Notes: generated by a model from the sequence alone, not told the origin. A stretch of 64,000 nucleotides of DNA from an uncultured Rhodobacter sp. (GCA_945952585.1 CAMFII010000002.1:372001-436000); one strand, 5' to 3'. Shown: positions 7,193-16,432, numbered from the stretch's first letter. Translations and numbers: made by a program.

Positions 7193-9634
7193 TCAGGTGC
7201 CGCGCGGCTTGGCCCGCAGGGTGGGTTCAGCCTCGGTCGGGTCCTCGGGCCAGGGATGGCGCGGATAGCGGCCACGCATGTCCTTGCGGACATCGGCATA
7301 GGAGGAGCCCCAGAAACCGGGCAGGTCCATCGTCACCTGCACCGGCTTACCGCCCGGGGACAGCATGGTGATGCGCAGCGGCCGATGCGCCACGGTCGGA
7401 TGACGCGTGACGCCGAAAAGCTCCTGCAGCTTCAGTTCGATCGAGGGCGCTTCGCCGTCATAGTCGATGGGAACCCGCCGACCGAGCGGGGTTTCGAAAT
7501 GCGAGGGGCAAAGGCGGTCGACCTCCTGCATCTGCTCCCAACTCAGCGACTGGCGCAGCGGCTCCGTCAGGTCAAGCGCGCGCAGGTCGGCTTCGCTGCG
7601 GCGTTTGCCGAGCCAGGGCAGAAGCCAGGCCTCGGCCCGTGCCAGCAGCGCCTCGTCCCGGCAATCGGGCAGGTCGGCCCCGTCGGCGCGGGCCAGTTCG
7701 ATGCGTGCGCGCAGGCGTCGGGCGGGCTCGCTCCAGGTCAGGCCGATCTGGCGCATGCCCTCGAGGGCGGCGCGCGCCACATCCTCTTCCGCTGCATCGG
7801 GCCAGGGCTGGTCTGAAAGGACCATCGCCCCCAGCACCTCCTGTCGCCGGGCCAGTACGCGCCCGTCCCGCCGGGACCATTCGCAGAGGCTGCGGCTTTC
7901 GATCCGGTCGCCAAAGAGCGATCGCAACTCTGGTTCGGTCAATGCGACGGCCTGGCGGATCCGTGCCTCGCGGGTGTCGCCATCGAGGTCGGTGGCCACG
8001 ATCAGGCGCATGTCGGACAGGGGCTGGCCCGGTTCCATTGCCGCGCCCTTGCCGCCGGACAGCACCCAACGGGGCTGGTCGCCCTTGCGCCGCAGCCCGA
8101 TCCGGTCGGGATAGGCGAGCGCCGCCATTGCTCCCGCGCTCATGGGTTCTGTGGCGTCGTTCGCCAGGCGGACAAGGCGCCGACTCTCCTCGCGGACCCG
8201 CTCAACGGTCGGCCGGTGGATAGGGAAAGGATGATCGGATTCAAAGCGTTTTGAGTCCCGAAGCGCGTCCAGCCGCAACGTCAGGTCGGGCGGTGCGCCA
8301 CGTAGGGGGTCGCGTTCCTGCATCAGCGCGGCAAGGGGCGCCGCCTGCCGTCCGGCCAGTGCGAGCATATGGGCCAGCCGGGGATGCAGCGGCATGAGGG
8401 CGAGGCGTCTGCCGTGTTCGGTGATGCGGTTCGCCGCGTCGAGCGCCCCGAGATCGCGCAGCAGCGCCCGCGCCTCGGTCAGCGCGGGGGCAGGGGGGGG
8501 CGTCAGGAACGCCAGCCCCTCGCCGCCGCCCCAAAGCGCCAGTTCCAGCGCCAGCCCCGTCAGGTCCGCCGCCGCGATTTCGGGCGGCGGATAGGCGGCC
8601 AGCGCCCCTTCCTCGGCCTTCGCCCAAAGCCGGTAGCAGACGCCTTCGGCCACACGCCCGGCCCGCCCGCGCCGCTGTTCGGCCTCGGCCCGGGTGACGC
8701 GCTCGGTCACCAGGCGCGACATGCCCGAGGACGGGGCGAAGCGCGCCCGGCGCGCGCGACCGCCATCGACGACGACGCGGATGTCGGGCAGAGTCAGCGA
8801 GGTTTCGGCGATCGAGGTCGCCAGCACGATCTTCCGTCCCGAGAGGGCCGGGGCGACAGCGGCGCGCTGCGCCGCGAAGTCCATCGCGCCGAACAGGGGG
8901 CGAACCTCTGTCCCGGCCGGCAGGCGCCCGTTCAACAATCCCTCGACACGTCGGATTTCGCCTTCGCCCGGAAGGAACGCCAGAAGCCCGCCCGCCGCGG
9001 TCTCGTCGAGCGCCTGAAGGATCAGCTCGGCGAGGGCCGGTTCGAGTCTGGCCCCGGCCGGAAGCGGGCGCGGCAGCCACCGGGTTTCAACTGGAAAGGC
9101 CCGTCCGGCCGAAGTGACGACCGGTGCATCCCCCATCAACGCCGCCACCGGCGCAGCGTCGAGCGTCGCCGACATCACGACCAGCCGCAGATCCTCGCGC
9201 AGCGCGTCCCGCACCTCGAGCGCCAGGGCGAGGCCCAGATCGGCATGCAACGAGCGTTCGTGAAATTCGTCGAAGATCAGCGCACCCACACCCTCAAGCG
9301 ACGGGTCCGATTGCAGCATCCGGGTCAGGATGCCCTCGGTCACGACCTCGATCCGCGTGGTGCGCGACACCTTCGCCTCGCCCCGGATGCGGTAGCCGAC
9401 GGTCTGGCCAACGGTTTGCCCTAGCGTTTCGGCCATCCGCTCGGCCGCGGCCCTCGCGGCAAGTCGGCGCGGCTCGAGCATGACGATGCGGCCCGCGATC
9501 TCGGGCAACAGGGCAAGCGGAACGCGGGTGGTCTTGCCGGCGCCGGGCGGAGCCTGCAGCACGGCCATGCCCCGGCCGCGCAGGGCGGCGACCAGTCCAG
9601 GCAGGGCCTCGTCGATGGGAAGCGGGTCTGTCAC
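7193..9634 (-). CDS. hrpB: ATP-dependent helicase HrpB
   Basis: An 813-residue DEAH/DExH-box helicase. Walker A is GAGKTT at residues 31-36, and the Walker B box is the HrpB-type DEFH at 122-125. Motif III is SAT in VVMSATLD, and RRGRAGR is the motif VI arginine-finger block. The C-terminal HrpB-specific domain is present, including LDLTEPLRQSLSWEQM and FWGSSYADVRKDMRGRYPRH near the end. HrpB is a putative RNA helicase, and its cellular role is poorly known. Its start is 7 bases from the stop of the DUF3108 gene, which is also on the minus strand. Confidence 0.95.
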   Translation of the reverse strand: MTDPLPIDEALPGLVAALRGRGMAVLQAPPGAGKTTRVPLALLPEIAGRIVMLEPRRLAARAAAERMAETLGQTVGQTVGYRIRGEAKVSRTTRIEVVTEGILTRMLQSDPSLEGVGALIFDEFHERSLHADLGLALALEVRDALREDLRLVVMSATLDAAPVAALMGDAPVVTSAGRAFPVETRWLPRPLPAGARLEPALAELILQALDETAAGGLLAFLPGEGEIRRVEGLLNGRLPAGTEVRPLFGAMDFAAQRAAVAPALSGRKIVLATSIAETSLTLPDIRVVVDGGRARRARFAPSSGMSRLVTERVTRAEAEQRRGRAGRVAEGVCYRLWAKAEEGALAAYPPPEIAAADLTGLALELALWGGGEGLAFLTPPPAPALTEARALLRDLGALDAANRITEHGRRLALMPLHPRLAHMLALAGRQAAPLAALMQERDPLRGAPPDLTLRLDALRDSKRFESDHPFPIHRPTVERVREESRRLVRLANDATEPMSAGAMAALAYPDRIGLRRKGDQPRWVLSGGKGAAMEPGQPLSDMRLIVATDLDGDTREARIRQAVALTEPELRSLFGDRIESRSLCEWSRRDGRVLARRQEVLGAMVLSDQPWPDAAEEDVARAALEGMRQIGLTWSEPARRLRARIELARADGADLPDCRDEALLARAEAWLLPWLGKRRSEADLRALDLTEPLRQSLSWEQMQEVDRLCPSHFETPLGRRVPIDYDGEAPSIELKLQELFGVTRHPTVAHRPLRITMLSPGGKPVQVTMDLPGFWGSSYADVRKDMRGRYPRHPWPEDPTEAEPTLRAKPRGT

Positions 9635-9641
9635 CCCCGCC

Positions 9642-10355
9642 TTATCGCCGTTTCATCCGGCCTTTGCCATAGAGCGTGTCCATGGTGATCTCGGCCACCT
9701 GGACCTTGCCTTGCCCGGCGGGCTCCAGCACCAGCGTGAAGGGGAAACGGGTCTTCTCGGCCATGTCGGAGTCACTGAAACCGGCGACACGCCTATACTC
9801 TCCGGCGCAGGTCGTGCCGTCAGGCGTGGTTGCCGGCGGCCCGATGGTCACAAGACTGCGGCGCTTGCCGTCGAAAAGCTGCAGGGTCAGGTCGCAGGCA
9901 TCGTCCTGTGGAACGGTGCGCAAGGCGGCGAACATCGCGGTCAGGGGGTCGACCGTGCCCCCCTGTTGCGCCGGATCGAGCCCGCCGCCGCCCGGCGGGC
10001 GCGGAGGATTGTAGACCTTCACCTGCGGAACGCCGTTTCGGTATTCCATCACCGCCTCGGACTGGCGCTTTCCGGTATCGGCAGCCTCGACATAGCGTTG
10101 AGGGGTAAAGCGGTCGCCTTTGACCCGGCCGGACCAATTGCCGTCGTAGCGGATGTGCTTCACCCAATCGAACAGCCCCCCGCTCTGCAGCCGGCCGGTC
10201 ACGGAATATCGGCCATCGCGGATCTCGCCGGAATAGCTGACGGTCCCGACATGGAGGCCGCGGATCGACAGGTCGTAAGTGGCGGAGTCTTCGGCCGCCG
10301 CCGGCAGGACCAGCGCGAAAACGGCAAGGACACTGGCAAGAAACGGTGACCGCAT
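9642..10355 (-). CDS. DUF3108 domain-containing exported protein
   Basis: A 237-residue protein with a clear Sec signal peptide (hydrophobic core FLASVLAVFALVLPAAAE, cleavage after AAA). The mature part starts with TYDLSIRGLHVGTVSYSGEI. The RYDGNWSGRVKGDRFTP segment and the EAVMEYRNGVPQV strand are typical of DUF3108 periplasmic beta-sheet proteins. Function is unknown. It lies 7 bases upstream of hrpB in the same direction and is probably co-transcribed with it. It diverges from meaB. Confidence 0.88.
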   Translation of the reverse strand: MRSPFLASVLAVFALVLPAAAEDSATYDLSIRGLHVGTVSYSGEIRDGRYSVTGRLQSGGLFDWVKHIRYDGNWSGRVKGDRFTPQRYVEAADTGKRQSEAVMEYRNGVPQVKVYNPPRPPGGGGLDPAQQGGTVDPLTAMFAALRTVPQDDACDLTLQLFDGKRRSLVTIGPPATTPDGTTCAGEYRRVAGFSDSDMAEKTRFPFTLVLEPAGQGKVQVAEITMDTLYGKGRMKRR

Positions 10356-10475
10356 CGGACTCTCCCATCAATGGCCGGAATCCTAGCGCGGCTTTGTGAC
10401 AGGGGCAGCCCCGGCAGCGTTGACAATCCGGTGTGGGGTGGTGCTTGTCAGGCGGAACTTCGCCGGAGGGTGCAC

Positions 10476-11453
10476 ATGGATGTGTCGGATCTTGCCAGTC
10501 GCGTGATCGCCGGGGATCGCCGGGCATTGGCCCGCGCAATCACCCTGGTCGAAAGCGGCCGGGCCGATCACCGCATGCAGGCTCTGGCGCTGATCGATCT
10601 CTTGCGCGGCGCCGGGCGCGAGGCTCTGCGCATCGGCCTGTCGGGCACGCCGGGGGTAGGCAAGTCGAGCTTTATCGAGAGCTTCGGCCTGATGCTGACG
10701 GGGCAGGGGATGCGCGTGGCGGTGCTTGCGGTCGATCCGTCCTCGGCGCGGTCGGGGGGATCGATCCTTGGCGACAAGACCCGGATGGAGCATCTGTCCC
10801 GCGATCCGCGCGCCTTCATCCGCCCCTCGCCAAGCCAGAGCCATTTGGGCGGCGTCGCCCGCCGCACGCGAGAGGCGGTTGCAATCTGCGAAGCGGCGGG
10901 ATTTGACGTGATCCTGATCGAGACGGTCGGCGTCGGCCAGTCGGAAACCATGGTGGCCGAGTTGTGCGACCTTTTCCTCTTGCTGCTTGCCCCGGCGGGC
11001 GGGGACGAGTTGCAGGGGGTCAAGCGCGGCATCATGGAGATGGCGGACCTGATCCTGGTCAACAAGGCAGACGGGGATCTGAAACCGGCGGCGACCCGCA
11101 CTTGCGCCGACTATTCCGGCGCGCTGCGCCTTCTTCGCCACCGCCCGCAGGACCCGCCGGGCTTTCCCAAGGCGATGACCGTCTCCGCGGCCGAGCGAAC
11201 GGGCCTCGACGCCGCCTGGGCCGAGATGCAGGCCCTCGCCCAATGGCGTCGCGAGAGCGGAAATTGGCACGCCCGCCGCGCCGACCAGGCCCGGCACTGG
11301 TTCGAGGCCGAAGTGCGCGCCGGCCTGCTTGCCGTGCTTGAAACTGGAAAGGCGCGCGCAGCCCTCGACCGGCTTGGCACCGAGGTGGCCGCATGGCGCC
11401 TCTCCCCCGAATCTGCCGCCGAGCGATTCCTTGCAGGGCTGAAGTCCGAATGA
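10476..11453 (+). CDS. meaB: MeaB/ArgK-family GTPase (methylmalonyl-CoA mutase chaperone)
   Basis: A 325-residue G3E P-loop GTPase. Walker A is GTPGVGKSS at residues 57-65. The DPSSARSGGSILGDKTRM block, ETVGVGQSE and the NKAD base-specificity motif are all present. MeaB protects and reloads the B12 cofactor of methylmalonyl-CoA mutase, so it belongs to propionyl-CoA/ethylmalonyl-CoA metabolism. The mutase gene is not in this window. The ATG at 10476 follows GGAGGG; the frame upstream is not family-like. A terminator follows at 11510. Confidence 0.93.
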   Translation: MDVSDLASRVIAGDRRALARAITLVESGRADHRMQALALIDLLRGAGREALRIGLSGTPGVGKSSFIESFGLMLTGQGMRVAVLAVDPSSARSGGSILGDKTRMEHLSRDPRAFIRPSPSQSHLGGVARRTREAVAICEAAGFDVILIETVGVGQSETMVAELCDLFLLLLAPAGGDELQGVKRGIMEMADLILVNKADGDLKPAATRTCADYSGALRLLRHRPQDPPGFPKAMTVSAAERTGLDAAWAEMQALAQWRRESGNWHARRADQARHWFEAEVRAGLLAVLETGKARAALDRLGTEVAAWRLSPESAAERFLAGLKSE

Positions 11454-11473
11454 GCCGGGTTTCTTCTTGGCCG

Positions 11474-11532
11474 AAATACCCTCGGGGGTGAATGTCCCGA
11501 AGGGACAGAGGGGGCGGAAAGCCCCCTTCTTT
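11474..11532 (+). terminator. Intrinsic terminator of meaB with AAATACCCTCGGGGGT element
   Basis: The second copy of the AAATAYCCTCGGGGGT string lies about 20 bases after the meaB stop. It is followed by a TGTCCC-GAA-GGGACA hairpin (11493-11507) and then a GGGGGC-GGAAA-GCCCCC hairpin (11510-11526) with TTCTTTT behind it. The last hairpin is a textbook intrinsic terminator. Confidence 0.75.
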
Positions 11533-11567
11533 TGACCCCTTCTCTGGAAAAGCCGGGGGTGAATCGC

Positions 11568-11596
11568 TTGACGCCGCCGCGCTTTGCCCCTAAACG
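11568..11596 (+). promoter_or_regulatory. Sigma-70-like promoter of rpmB
   Basis: TTGACG (11568-11573) and TAAACG (11591-11596) are separated by exactly 17 bases, a good alphaproteobacterial housekeeping promoter. Transcription would start near 11603 and give a leader of about 95 bases before rpmB. Confidence 0.6.
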
Positions 11597-11697
11597 GCGC
11601 CGATGGAATTGCGGGCGCACCTCTTCGGGGTGGGCTGCCTGCTTGACGGAAGACCTCGGCAGACCAGCCCTGCCGGTTCAGAACAAGGATAAGACCG

Positions 11698-11985
11698 ATG
11701 TCGCGCGTTTGCGAACTGAGTGGCAAGGGCCCGATCACCGGGAACAAGGTGAGCCACGCCAACAACAAGACCCGCCGGCGCTTCCTGCCGAACCTGAATG
11801 ATGTGACCCTGATCTCTGACGTTCTGGGCCAGTCGTTTCAGTTCCGCGTGTCGGCTGCGGCGCTCCGCACCGTCGATCACCGCGGCGGCCTCGACGCGTT
11901 CCTCGCCAAGGCGAAGGACGAAGAGCTGTCGGATCGCGCCCTGAAGATCAAGAAAGAGATCGAGAAGGTTCAGGCGGCTGCCTGA
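11698..11985 (+). CDS. rpmB: 50S ribosomal protein L28
   Basis: A 95-residue ribosomal protein of the large subunit. The N-terminus [20 protein letters not shown] followed by [13 protein letters not shown] is diagnostic. Length agrees with alphaproteobacterial L28 (about 95-100). The GATAAGACCG stretch precedes the ATG. It is a single-gene unit with its own promoter (11568) and a strong terminator (12013). Confidence 0.98.
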   Translation: MSRVCELSGKGPITGNKVSHANNKTRRRFLPNLNDVTLISDVLGQSFQFRVSAAALRTVDHRGGLDAFLAKAKDEELSDRALKIKKEIEKVQAAA

Positions 11986-12012
11986 GTCCTTTCACCTTGA
12001 CGGACAGTGACG

Positions 12013-12046
12013 GGCCCTGCCACTTGGCAGGGCCTTTTCCTTTTCC
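12013..12046 (+). terminator. Intrinsic terminator of rpmB
   Basis: A 10-bp perfect stem (GGCCCTGCCA / TGGCAGGGCC, 12013-12034, loop CT) is followed by TTTTCCTTTT. It lies 28 bases after the rpmB stop and just before the 2OG-oxygenase gene. Confidence 0.88.
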
Positions 12047-12055
12047 GGTCGCCCC

Positions 12056-12607
12056 ATGCCCCCGTTCCTGACCCTGCCCGCCGCCCTGTCGCCGTCGGAA
12101 TGCGACGATGTCATCGCGCTGGCTCGTGCCGCAAATTTGCGCGACGCAGGTCTGGTCGGCGGGACCACCCGCCATGGTATCCGCCGGGCCGACATTGCCT
12201 GGCTGGATGACCTCGAGGGCGGAAGCTGGGTGATGGACCGCCTGATCGGCCTTGTCGCGCGCGCCAACCGCGACGGCTACGGGTTTGACCTGACCGATTT
12301 CGGCGAAAGCGCCCAGATCGCCCGCTATGGGGCTGAACGAGAAGGACATTTCGACTGGCATTCCGACATCGGCGCCGGAAACTGGGCGGCGAAGCGCAAG
12401 CTGACGATCGTGCTGCAGCTGTCCGATCCGGCCAGCTATGAAGGCGGGGCGCTGGAACTCCGCCCCGACAGCAACATCCACAGCGCCCCTCGCGACCGCG
12501 GCACCGCGACCGTCTTTCCGAGCTTCGTGCTGCATCGGGTGACGCCGGTCACCAGCCGGGAACGCTGGTCGCTGACGCTCTGGGCGCATGGCCCGGCCTT
12601 CCGCTGA
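12056..12607 (+). CDS. 2OG-Fe(II) oxygenase
   Basis: A 183-residue double-stranded beta-helix dioxygenase of the prolyl-4-hydroxylase-like group. The iron ligands are visible as HxD (His102, Asp104 in HFDWHSDIG) and His160 in FPSFVLHRVTP. The 2-oxoglutarate-binding Arg is at about 170 (SRERWSLTLW). The substrate is unknown. The stop overlaps the phosphatase start (TGATG at 12605-12609), so the two proteins are translationally coupled and may act together. Confidence 0.88.
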   Translation: MPPFLTLPAALSPSECDDVIALARAANLRDAGLVGGTTRHGIRRADIAWLDDLEGGSWVMDRLIGLVARANRDGYGFDLTDFGESAQIARYGAEREGHFDWHSDIGAGNWAAKRKLTIVLQLSDPASYEGGALELRPDSNIHSAPRDRGTATVFPSFVLHRVTPVTSRERWSLTLWAHGPAFR

Positions 12608-13080
12608 TGACGCGCGTGCTGTTCCTATGCCTTGGCAACATCTGCCGATCGCCGACGGCCGAGGCGGTCTTGCGGCGCATGGCCGAGGAAGCCGGGCATG
12701 ACCTTGCCATCGACAGTTGCGGGACCGGCGACTGGCACAAAGGCGAGCCGCCCGACCGCCGCGCCATCGCCGCTGCCGCTCGGCGCGGCTACGACCTGAC
12801 GCCGCTGCGCGCGCGGCAGTTGACGCCAGAGGATTTCACCCGCTTCGACCTGATCCTGGCGATGGACCGCTCCAATCTGCGCGGGGCAGAGGCCCGACGC
12901 CCGGACGGGGCAGGGGCCCGGGTCGAGCTGTTTCTGAGCCTGATCGATGAGAAAGGGCCCGGTGCCAAGTCAATGGACGTGCCGGACCCCTGGTACACGG
13001 GCGATTTCGACGGAACGCTTGACCTCATCGAGACAGGCTGCCGCGCCCTTATCCGCAGGCTGGCTCAGCCGGCGCAATAG
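12607..13080 (+). CDS. Low-molecular-weight protein tyrosine phosphatase
   Basis: A 157-residue LMW-PTP. The P-loop CLGNICRS starts at the nucleophile Cys8 and includes Arg14, and the general acid Asp127 is in the DPWY motif. These enzymes dephosphorylate phosphotyrosine on proteins; in bacteria they often pair with BY-kinases of polysaccharide export, none of which is nearby. It is coupled to the 2OG-oxygenase upstream. Its last 16 bases overlap the convergent small secreted-protein gene. Confidence 0.93.
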   Translation: MTRVLFLCLGNICRSPTAEAVLRRMAEEAGHDLAIDSCGTGDWHKGEPPDRRAIAAAARRGYDLTPLRARQLTPEDFTRFDLILAMDRSNLRGAEARRPDGAGARVELFLSLIDEKGPGAKSMDVPDPWYTGDFDGTLDLIETGCRALIRRLAQPAQ

Positions 13081-13382
13081 GCCGAGGCGGTGTCGGTGAA
13101 GTTGCGGTAGCGGTCCCAGAAGGCATCGTCGGCCGAGCTGGTCGACAGCCGCACGTCCTGCGCCTTCTCCGGATCCTCGAAGAATTTCGCGGCGCGGCGC
13201 TGGTCGGAATTGCTCAGCGTCTGGTCGGCGGCCTGCTGGATGCAGCTGCACATGCTGCTGGTCGCGCCGCTGCGGTCAGAGCGGTTGCAGGCCTTCTCGA
13301 TCGGGCCACCGGCAAGGGCCAGCGTCGACCCGAGGGAAAGGAAAAGCGCGGCCATGACCGCGACACGGATGGAAGACTTCAT
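13065..13382 (-). CDS. Small exported protein (family often labelled 'arginine transporter')
   Basis: A 105-residue protein with a signal peptide (MKSSIRVAVMAALFLSLG, cleavage near ALA-GG). The mature part GPIEKACNRSDRSGATSSMC and the C-terminal AFWDRYRNFTDTASAYCAG are conserved in a Rhodobacteraceae family frequently annotated as an arginine transporter. Nothing in the sequence supports transport, since it is a small periplasmic protein with four Cys residues that could form disulfides. The 3' end overlaps the phosphatase gene by 16 bases on the opposite strand. Confidence 0.82.
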   Translation of the reverse strand: MKSSIRVAVMAALFLSLGSTLALAGGPIEKACNRSDRSGATSSMCSCIQQAADQTLSNSDQRRAAKFFEDPEKAQDVRLSTSSADDAFWDRYRNFTDTASAYCAG

Positions 13383-13402
13383 CTGCTCTGCCTCGTGGTT
13401 TT

Positions 13403-13425
13403 CCGCAGCTGAACCTGCGGTTTTT
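13403..13425 (+). terminator. Plus-strand hairpin with T-run
   Basis: CCGCAG-CTGAAC-CTGCGG (13403-13420) is followed by TTTTT. It faces transcripts coming from the phosphatase gene. Such transcripts would have to cross the whole antisense small exported-protein gene before reaching it. Confidence 0.55.
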
Positions 13426-13560
13426 CTGCCACGCAGTATGCCGATTCGGCGGAAAAACTTCAACCCGACCCGCTGGCTGGCAATTTCCCGCCGATCCAGG
13501 GTCCCGGAAGGGCTGTCCGCCCCCTTGCCGGGCGGCGGAATTCCGCGCACATCCGCTTGC

Positions 13561-13588
13561 TTGACCGCCCAATAAAACCTGCCATAAG
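13561..13588 (+). promoter_or_regulatory. Promoter-like sequence immediately upstream of lepA
   Basis: TTGACC (13561-13566) and CATAAG (13583-13588) are spaced by 16 bases. The -10 box ends 7 bases before the lepA ATG, and no Shine-Dalgarno sequence is visible, so a leaderless mRNA is possible. This is inference from spacing only. Confidence 0.45.
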
Positions 13589-13594
13589 CCGCGC

Positions 13595-15394
13595 ATGACC
13601 CAGCTTTCGCACATCCGCAACTTCTCGATCGTGGCCCATATCGACCACGGCAAATCCACGCTTGCCGACCGCCTGATCCAGTCGACAGGCACTGTGGCCG
13701 ACCGCGACATGAAGGCGCAGCTGCTCGACAGCATGGATATCGAGCGCGAGCGCGGGATCACCATCAAGGCCAACACCGTCCGCCTCGACTACAAGGCGAA
13801 GGACGGCCAGCATTACGTGCTGAACCTGATCGACACGCCCGGCCATGTCGACTTCGCTTACGAGGTGAGCCGCTCCATGCGCGCCGTCGAAGGTTCGCTG
13901 CTGGTCGTCGACGCCTCCCAGGGGGTCGAGGCGCAGACGCTCGCCAACGTCTACCAGGCGATCGATGCGGGACACGAGATTGTGCCGGTCCTGAACAAGA
14001 TCGACCTCCCGGCGGCCGAGCCCGACCGGGTGCGCGCGCAGATTGAGGATGTGATCGGACTTGATGCCTCGGACGCCGTGCTGATCTCGGCCAAGTCGGG
14101 CCTTGGCATCCCCGACGTGCTGGAGGCGATCGTGCATCGCCTGCCGGCCCCCAAGGGCGACCGCAACGCGCCCCTGAAGGCGATGCTGGTCGACAGCTGG
14201 TATGACGCCTATCTCGGCGTCGTCGTCATGATCCGCGTGATGGACGGGGTCATCAAGAAGGGCGACCGCATCCGCATGATGCAGACCGGCGCGCTTTACG
14301 GGATCGACAAGCTCGCCGTGCTGAAACCGCAGATGGTCGACATCGGCGAACTTGGCCCGGGCGAGATCGGCGTGCTGACCGCCTCGATCAAGCAGGTGCG
14401 CGACACCCGCGTCGGCGACACCATCACCCACGAGCGCAAGCCCTGCGACCAGCCGCTGCCGGGCTTCAAGCCGGCGCAGCCGGTGGTGTTCTGCGGCCTC
14501 TTCCCGGTCGATGCCAACGACTTCGAGGCGCTGCGCGACGCCATCGAGAAGCTCGCGCTCAACGACGCCTCCTTCAGCTACGAGATGGAGACCTCGGCGG
14601 CCCTCGGCTTCGGCTTCCGCTGCGGGTTCCTCGGCCTTCTGCACCTCGAGGTGGTCCGCGACCGGCTGGAGCGGGAATATGATCTCGACCTCATCACCAC
14701 CGCGCCCTCCGTGGTCTACCACATCTACATGCGCGACGGCTCGATGATGGAGCTGCACAACCCCGCCGACATGCCCGACCTGACCCATGTCGACCACCTG
14801 GAAGAGCCGCGCATCAAGGCGACGATCATGGTGCCCGACGAATACCTGGGCGACATCCTCAAGCTCTGCCAGGACCGGCGCGGCATCCAGCTGAACCTGA
14901 CCTATGCGGGCAACCGCGCGATGGTCGAATACGACCTGCCGCTGAACGAGGTGGTCTTCGACTTCTACGACCGGCTGAAATCGGTCACCAAGGGCTATGC
15001 GAGCTTCGACTACCAGATCACCGGCTACCGCGAGGATGACCTGGTGAAGATGTCGGTGCTGGTCAACGACGAGCCGGTTGATGCCCTGTCGATGATGGTC
15101 CACCGCGCGCGCGCCGAGCTGCGCGGCCGGGCGATGGTCGAGAAGCTGAAAGAGCTGATCCCCCGCCACATGTTCAAGATCCCGATCCAGGCGGCCATCG
15201 GCGGCCGCGTGATCGCGCGCGAGACGATTTCCGCAATGCGCAAGGATGTGACGGCCAAGTGCTACGGTGGCGACGCCACCCGGAAGCGCAAGCTTCTGGA
15301 CAAGCAGAAAGAGGGCAAGAAGCGCATGCGCCAGTTCGGGAAGGTCGAGATCCCGCAGCAGGCATTCATCAATGCGTTGAAGATGGATGGGTGA
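13595..15394 (+). CDS. lepA: Elongation factor 4 (LepA)
   Basis: A 599-residue translational GTPase that acts on ribosomes (back-translocation, 30S maturation). G1 is AHIDHGKST (about residues 15-23), followed by the RERGITIKA switch I block, DTPGHVDF (G3) and NKIDLP (G4). The LepA-specific C-terminal domain ends KMRQFGK-like and [13 protein letters not shown]. Length is the family standard. An AT-rich DUF2971 gene starts 9 bases downstream, which is unusual next to this core gene. Confidence 0.98.
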   Translation: MTQLSHIRNFSIVAHIDHGKSTLADRLIQSTGTVADRDMKAQLLDSMDIERERGITIKANTVRLDYKAKDGQHYVLNLIDTPGHVDFAYEVSRSMRAVEGSLLVVDASQGVEAQTLANVYQAIDAGHEIVPVLNKIDLPAAEPDRVRAQIEDVIGLDASDAVLISAKSGLGIPDVLEAIVHRLPAPKGDRNAPLKAMLVDSWYDAYLGVVVMIRVMDGVIKKGDRIRMMQTGALYGIDKLAVLKPQMVDIGELGPGEIGVLTASIKQVRDTRVGDTITHERKPCDQPLPGFKPAQPVVFCGLFPVDANDFEALRDAIEKLALNDASFSYEMETSAALGFGFRCGFLGLLHLEVVRDRLEREYDLDLITTAPSVVYHIYMRDGSMMELHNPADMPDLTHVDHLEEPRIKATIMVPDEYLGDILKLCQDRRGIQLNLTYAGNRAMVEYDLPLNEVVFDFYDRLKSVTKGYASFDYQITGYREDDLVKMSVLVNDEPVDALSMMVHRARAELRGRAMVEKLKELIPRHMFKIPIQAAIGGRVIARETISAMRKDVTAKCYGGDATRKRKLLDKQKEGKKRMRQFGKVEIPQQAFINALKMDG

Positions 15395-15403
15395 GGTGAG
15401 TAA

Positions 15404-16432
15404 ATGGTGTCAAAGCGTAAGGTTTGGGCGAACAACGGCGCAGTCCTAAACCCGACCTACAACTTAGTTGATCCTTTCGGATTGATAGACGACGACGAAC
15501 AATCTTCTTTCTTGTATCGTTTCAGAAATCAGAGAGAGGAGTATTTCCCTGCTGAACTCGAAAATCTTCTTTCGAAGCAGAAGCTTTTTCTTCCAAGTGT
15601 TTCTAGCCTTGGGGACATTCACGAAGCCCGCCCTGATATTGCTAAGAACCTCGCGCCGCTAACGGAAGAGCAGATAAAATCTATCAAGATTAGCGCATTC
15701 TCCGCAATCAACCAGTCTAGGGAGATGTCGCAAAGCTACGTTGAGGCGTTAAAAGTCTGGGGAACTTCAGGGCTCGACTTGGAGTTCTTCGAGCTAGTTG
15801 CAGGGAAGTACTTTTCAGATCCGTTGTTTTCCGCTCTCAGCAAGGCTAACCCGGCTGCGATATCAGAAGTTACTCGCATACTTCGTGAAAATGTTCGCGT
15901 CATTTGTTTCACCACGCAGACCCCTGGGGCCTTTCATTGGCAGCACTACGGAAATGGAGGGAAGGGTATTTGCTATGAAATTGAGGATAGGTACGCTTAC
16001 ACATTCTACTCACTTTATACACCAAAAGACGTCAGTTACGAAGCGGAAAAACCTAAGCTGGACCTGACTGATCTAGCTTCAATATTCATTCTCTTCGTTG
16101 TTCATAGAGAGTGGTCTCTCTCGGATCTATCGTTCCGCAGCGTTGATGATCCATTCTTCACTGCGGCGAGAAAATTCGTTTTTGTCAAGCAGGCGACATT
16201 CTCAGCTGAGCAAGAGGTTAGATTAGTTGATTTTTCGGGAAGCAAAGGAAGCGTCGGTGGATACACTGTCGCACCGGGCCTTTTTCTTCGCCGACTGATA
16301 ATTGGCCCAGATTGCGGCGAGAGGGATGTGCGGGAGCTGAAACAAGTGATGGCCGAGCGTGGGCTTGATGTGCCGCTTGCGCAGTCACGTAGATCGGAAG
16401 GGTATGAATTGGTGTTAGAGCCAATTAATTGA
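15404..16432 (+). CDS. DUF2971 domain-containing protein, AT-rich
   Basis: A 342-residue protein. The N-terminal FLYRFRNQREEY...ELENLLSKQKLFL pattern and the central VICFTTQTPGAFHWQHYGNGGKGICYEIED match the DUF2971 family, whose hallmark is a Cys-Phe-Ser/Thr strand followed by W-x-H-Y and G-x-C-x-E. Function is unknown; members occur sporadically in accessory regions. Base composition is out of place: the 60-base stretches from 15481 and 15541 contain only 23 and 24 G+C (38-40%). This suggests recent transfer. It may ride on the lepA transcript. Inverted repeats follow its stop. Confidence 0.85.
   Translation: MVSKRKVWANNGAVLNPTYNLVDPFGLIDDDEQSSFLYRFRNQREEYFPAELENLLSKQKLFLPSVSSLGDIHEARPDIAKNLAPLTEEQIKSIKISAFSAINQSREMSQSYVEALKVWGTSGLDLEFFELVAGKYFSDPLFSALSKANPAAISEVTRILRENVRVICFTTQTPGAFHWQHYGNGGKGICYEIEDRYAYTFYSLYTPKDVSYEAEKPKLDLTDLASIFILFVVHREWSLSDLSFRSVDDPFFTAARKFVFVKQATFSAEQEVRLVDFSGSKGSVGGYTVAPGLFLRRLIIGPDCGERDVRELKQVMAERGLDVPLAQSRRSEGYELVLEPIN

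Noticed and set aside
9051-9065. tRNA-like GGTTCGAGTC string
   Set aside because: It lies inside hrpB, and no acceptor or anticodon stems can be drawn around it.
10420-10448. TTGACA promoter for meaB
   Set aside because: The -35 match is perfect, but the base string at the right distance (GCTTGT) is a poor -10.
13065-13382. Arginine transporter
   Set aside because: The common database label is not supported: the protein is a 105-residue secreted protein without membrane helices beyond the signal peptide.
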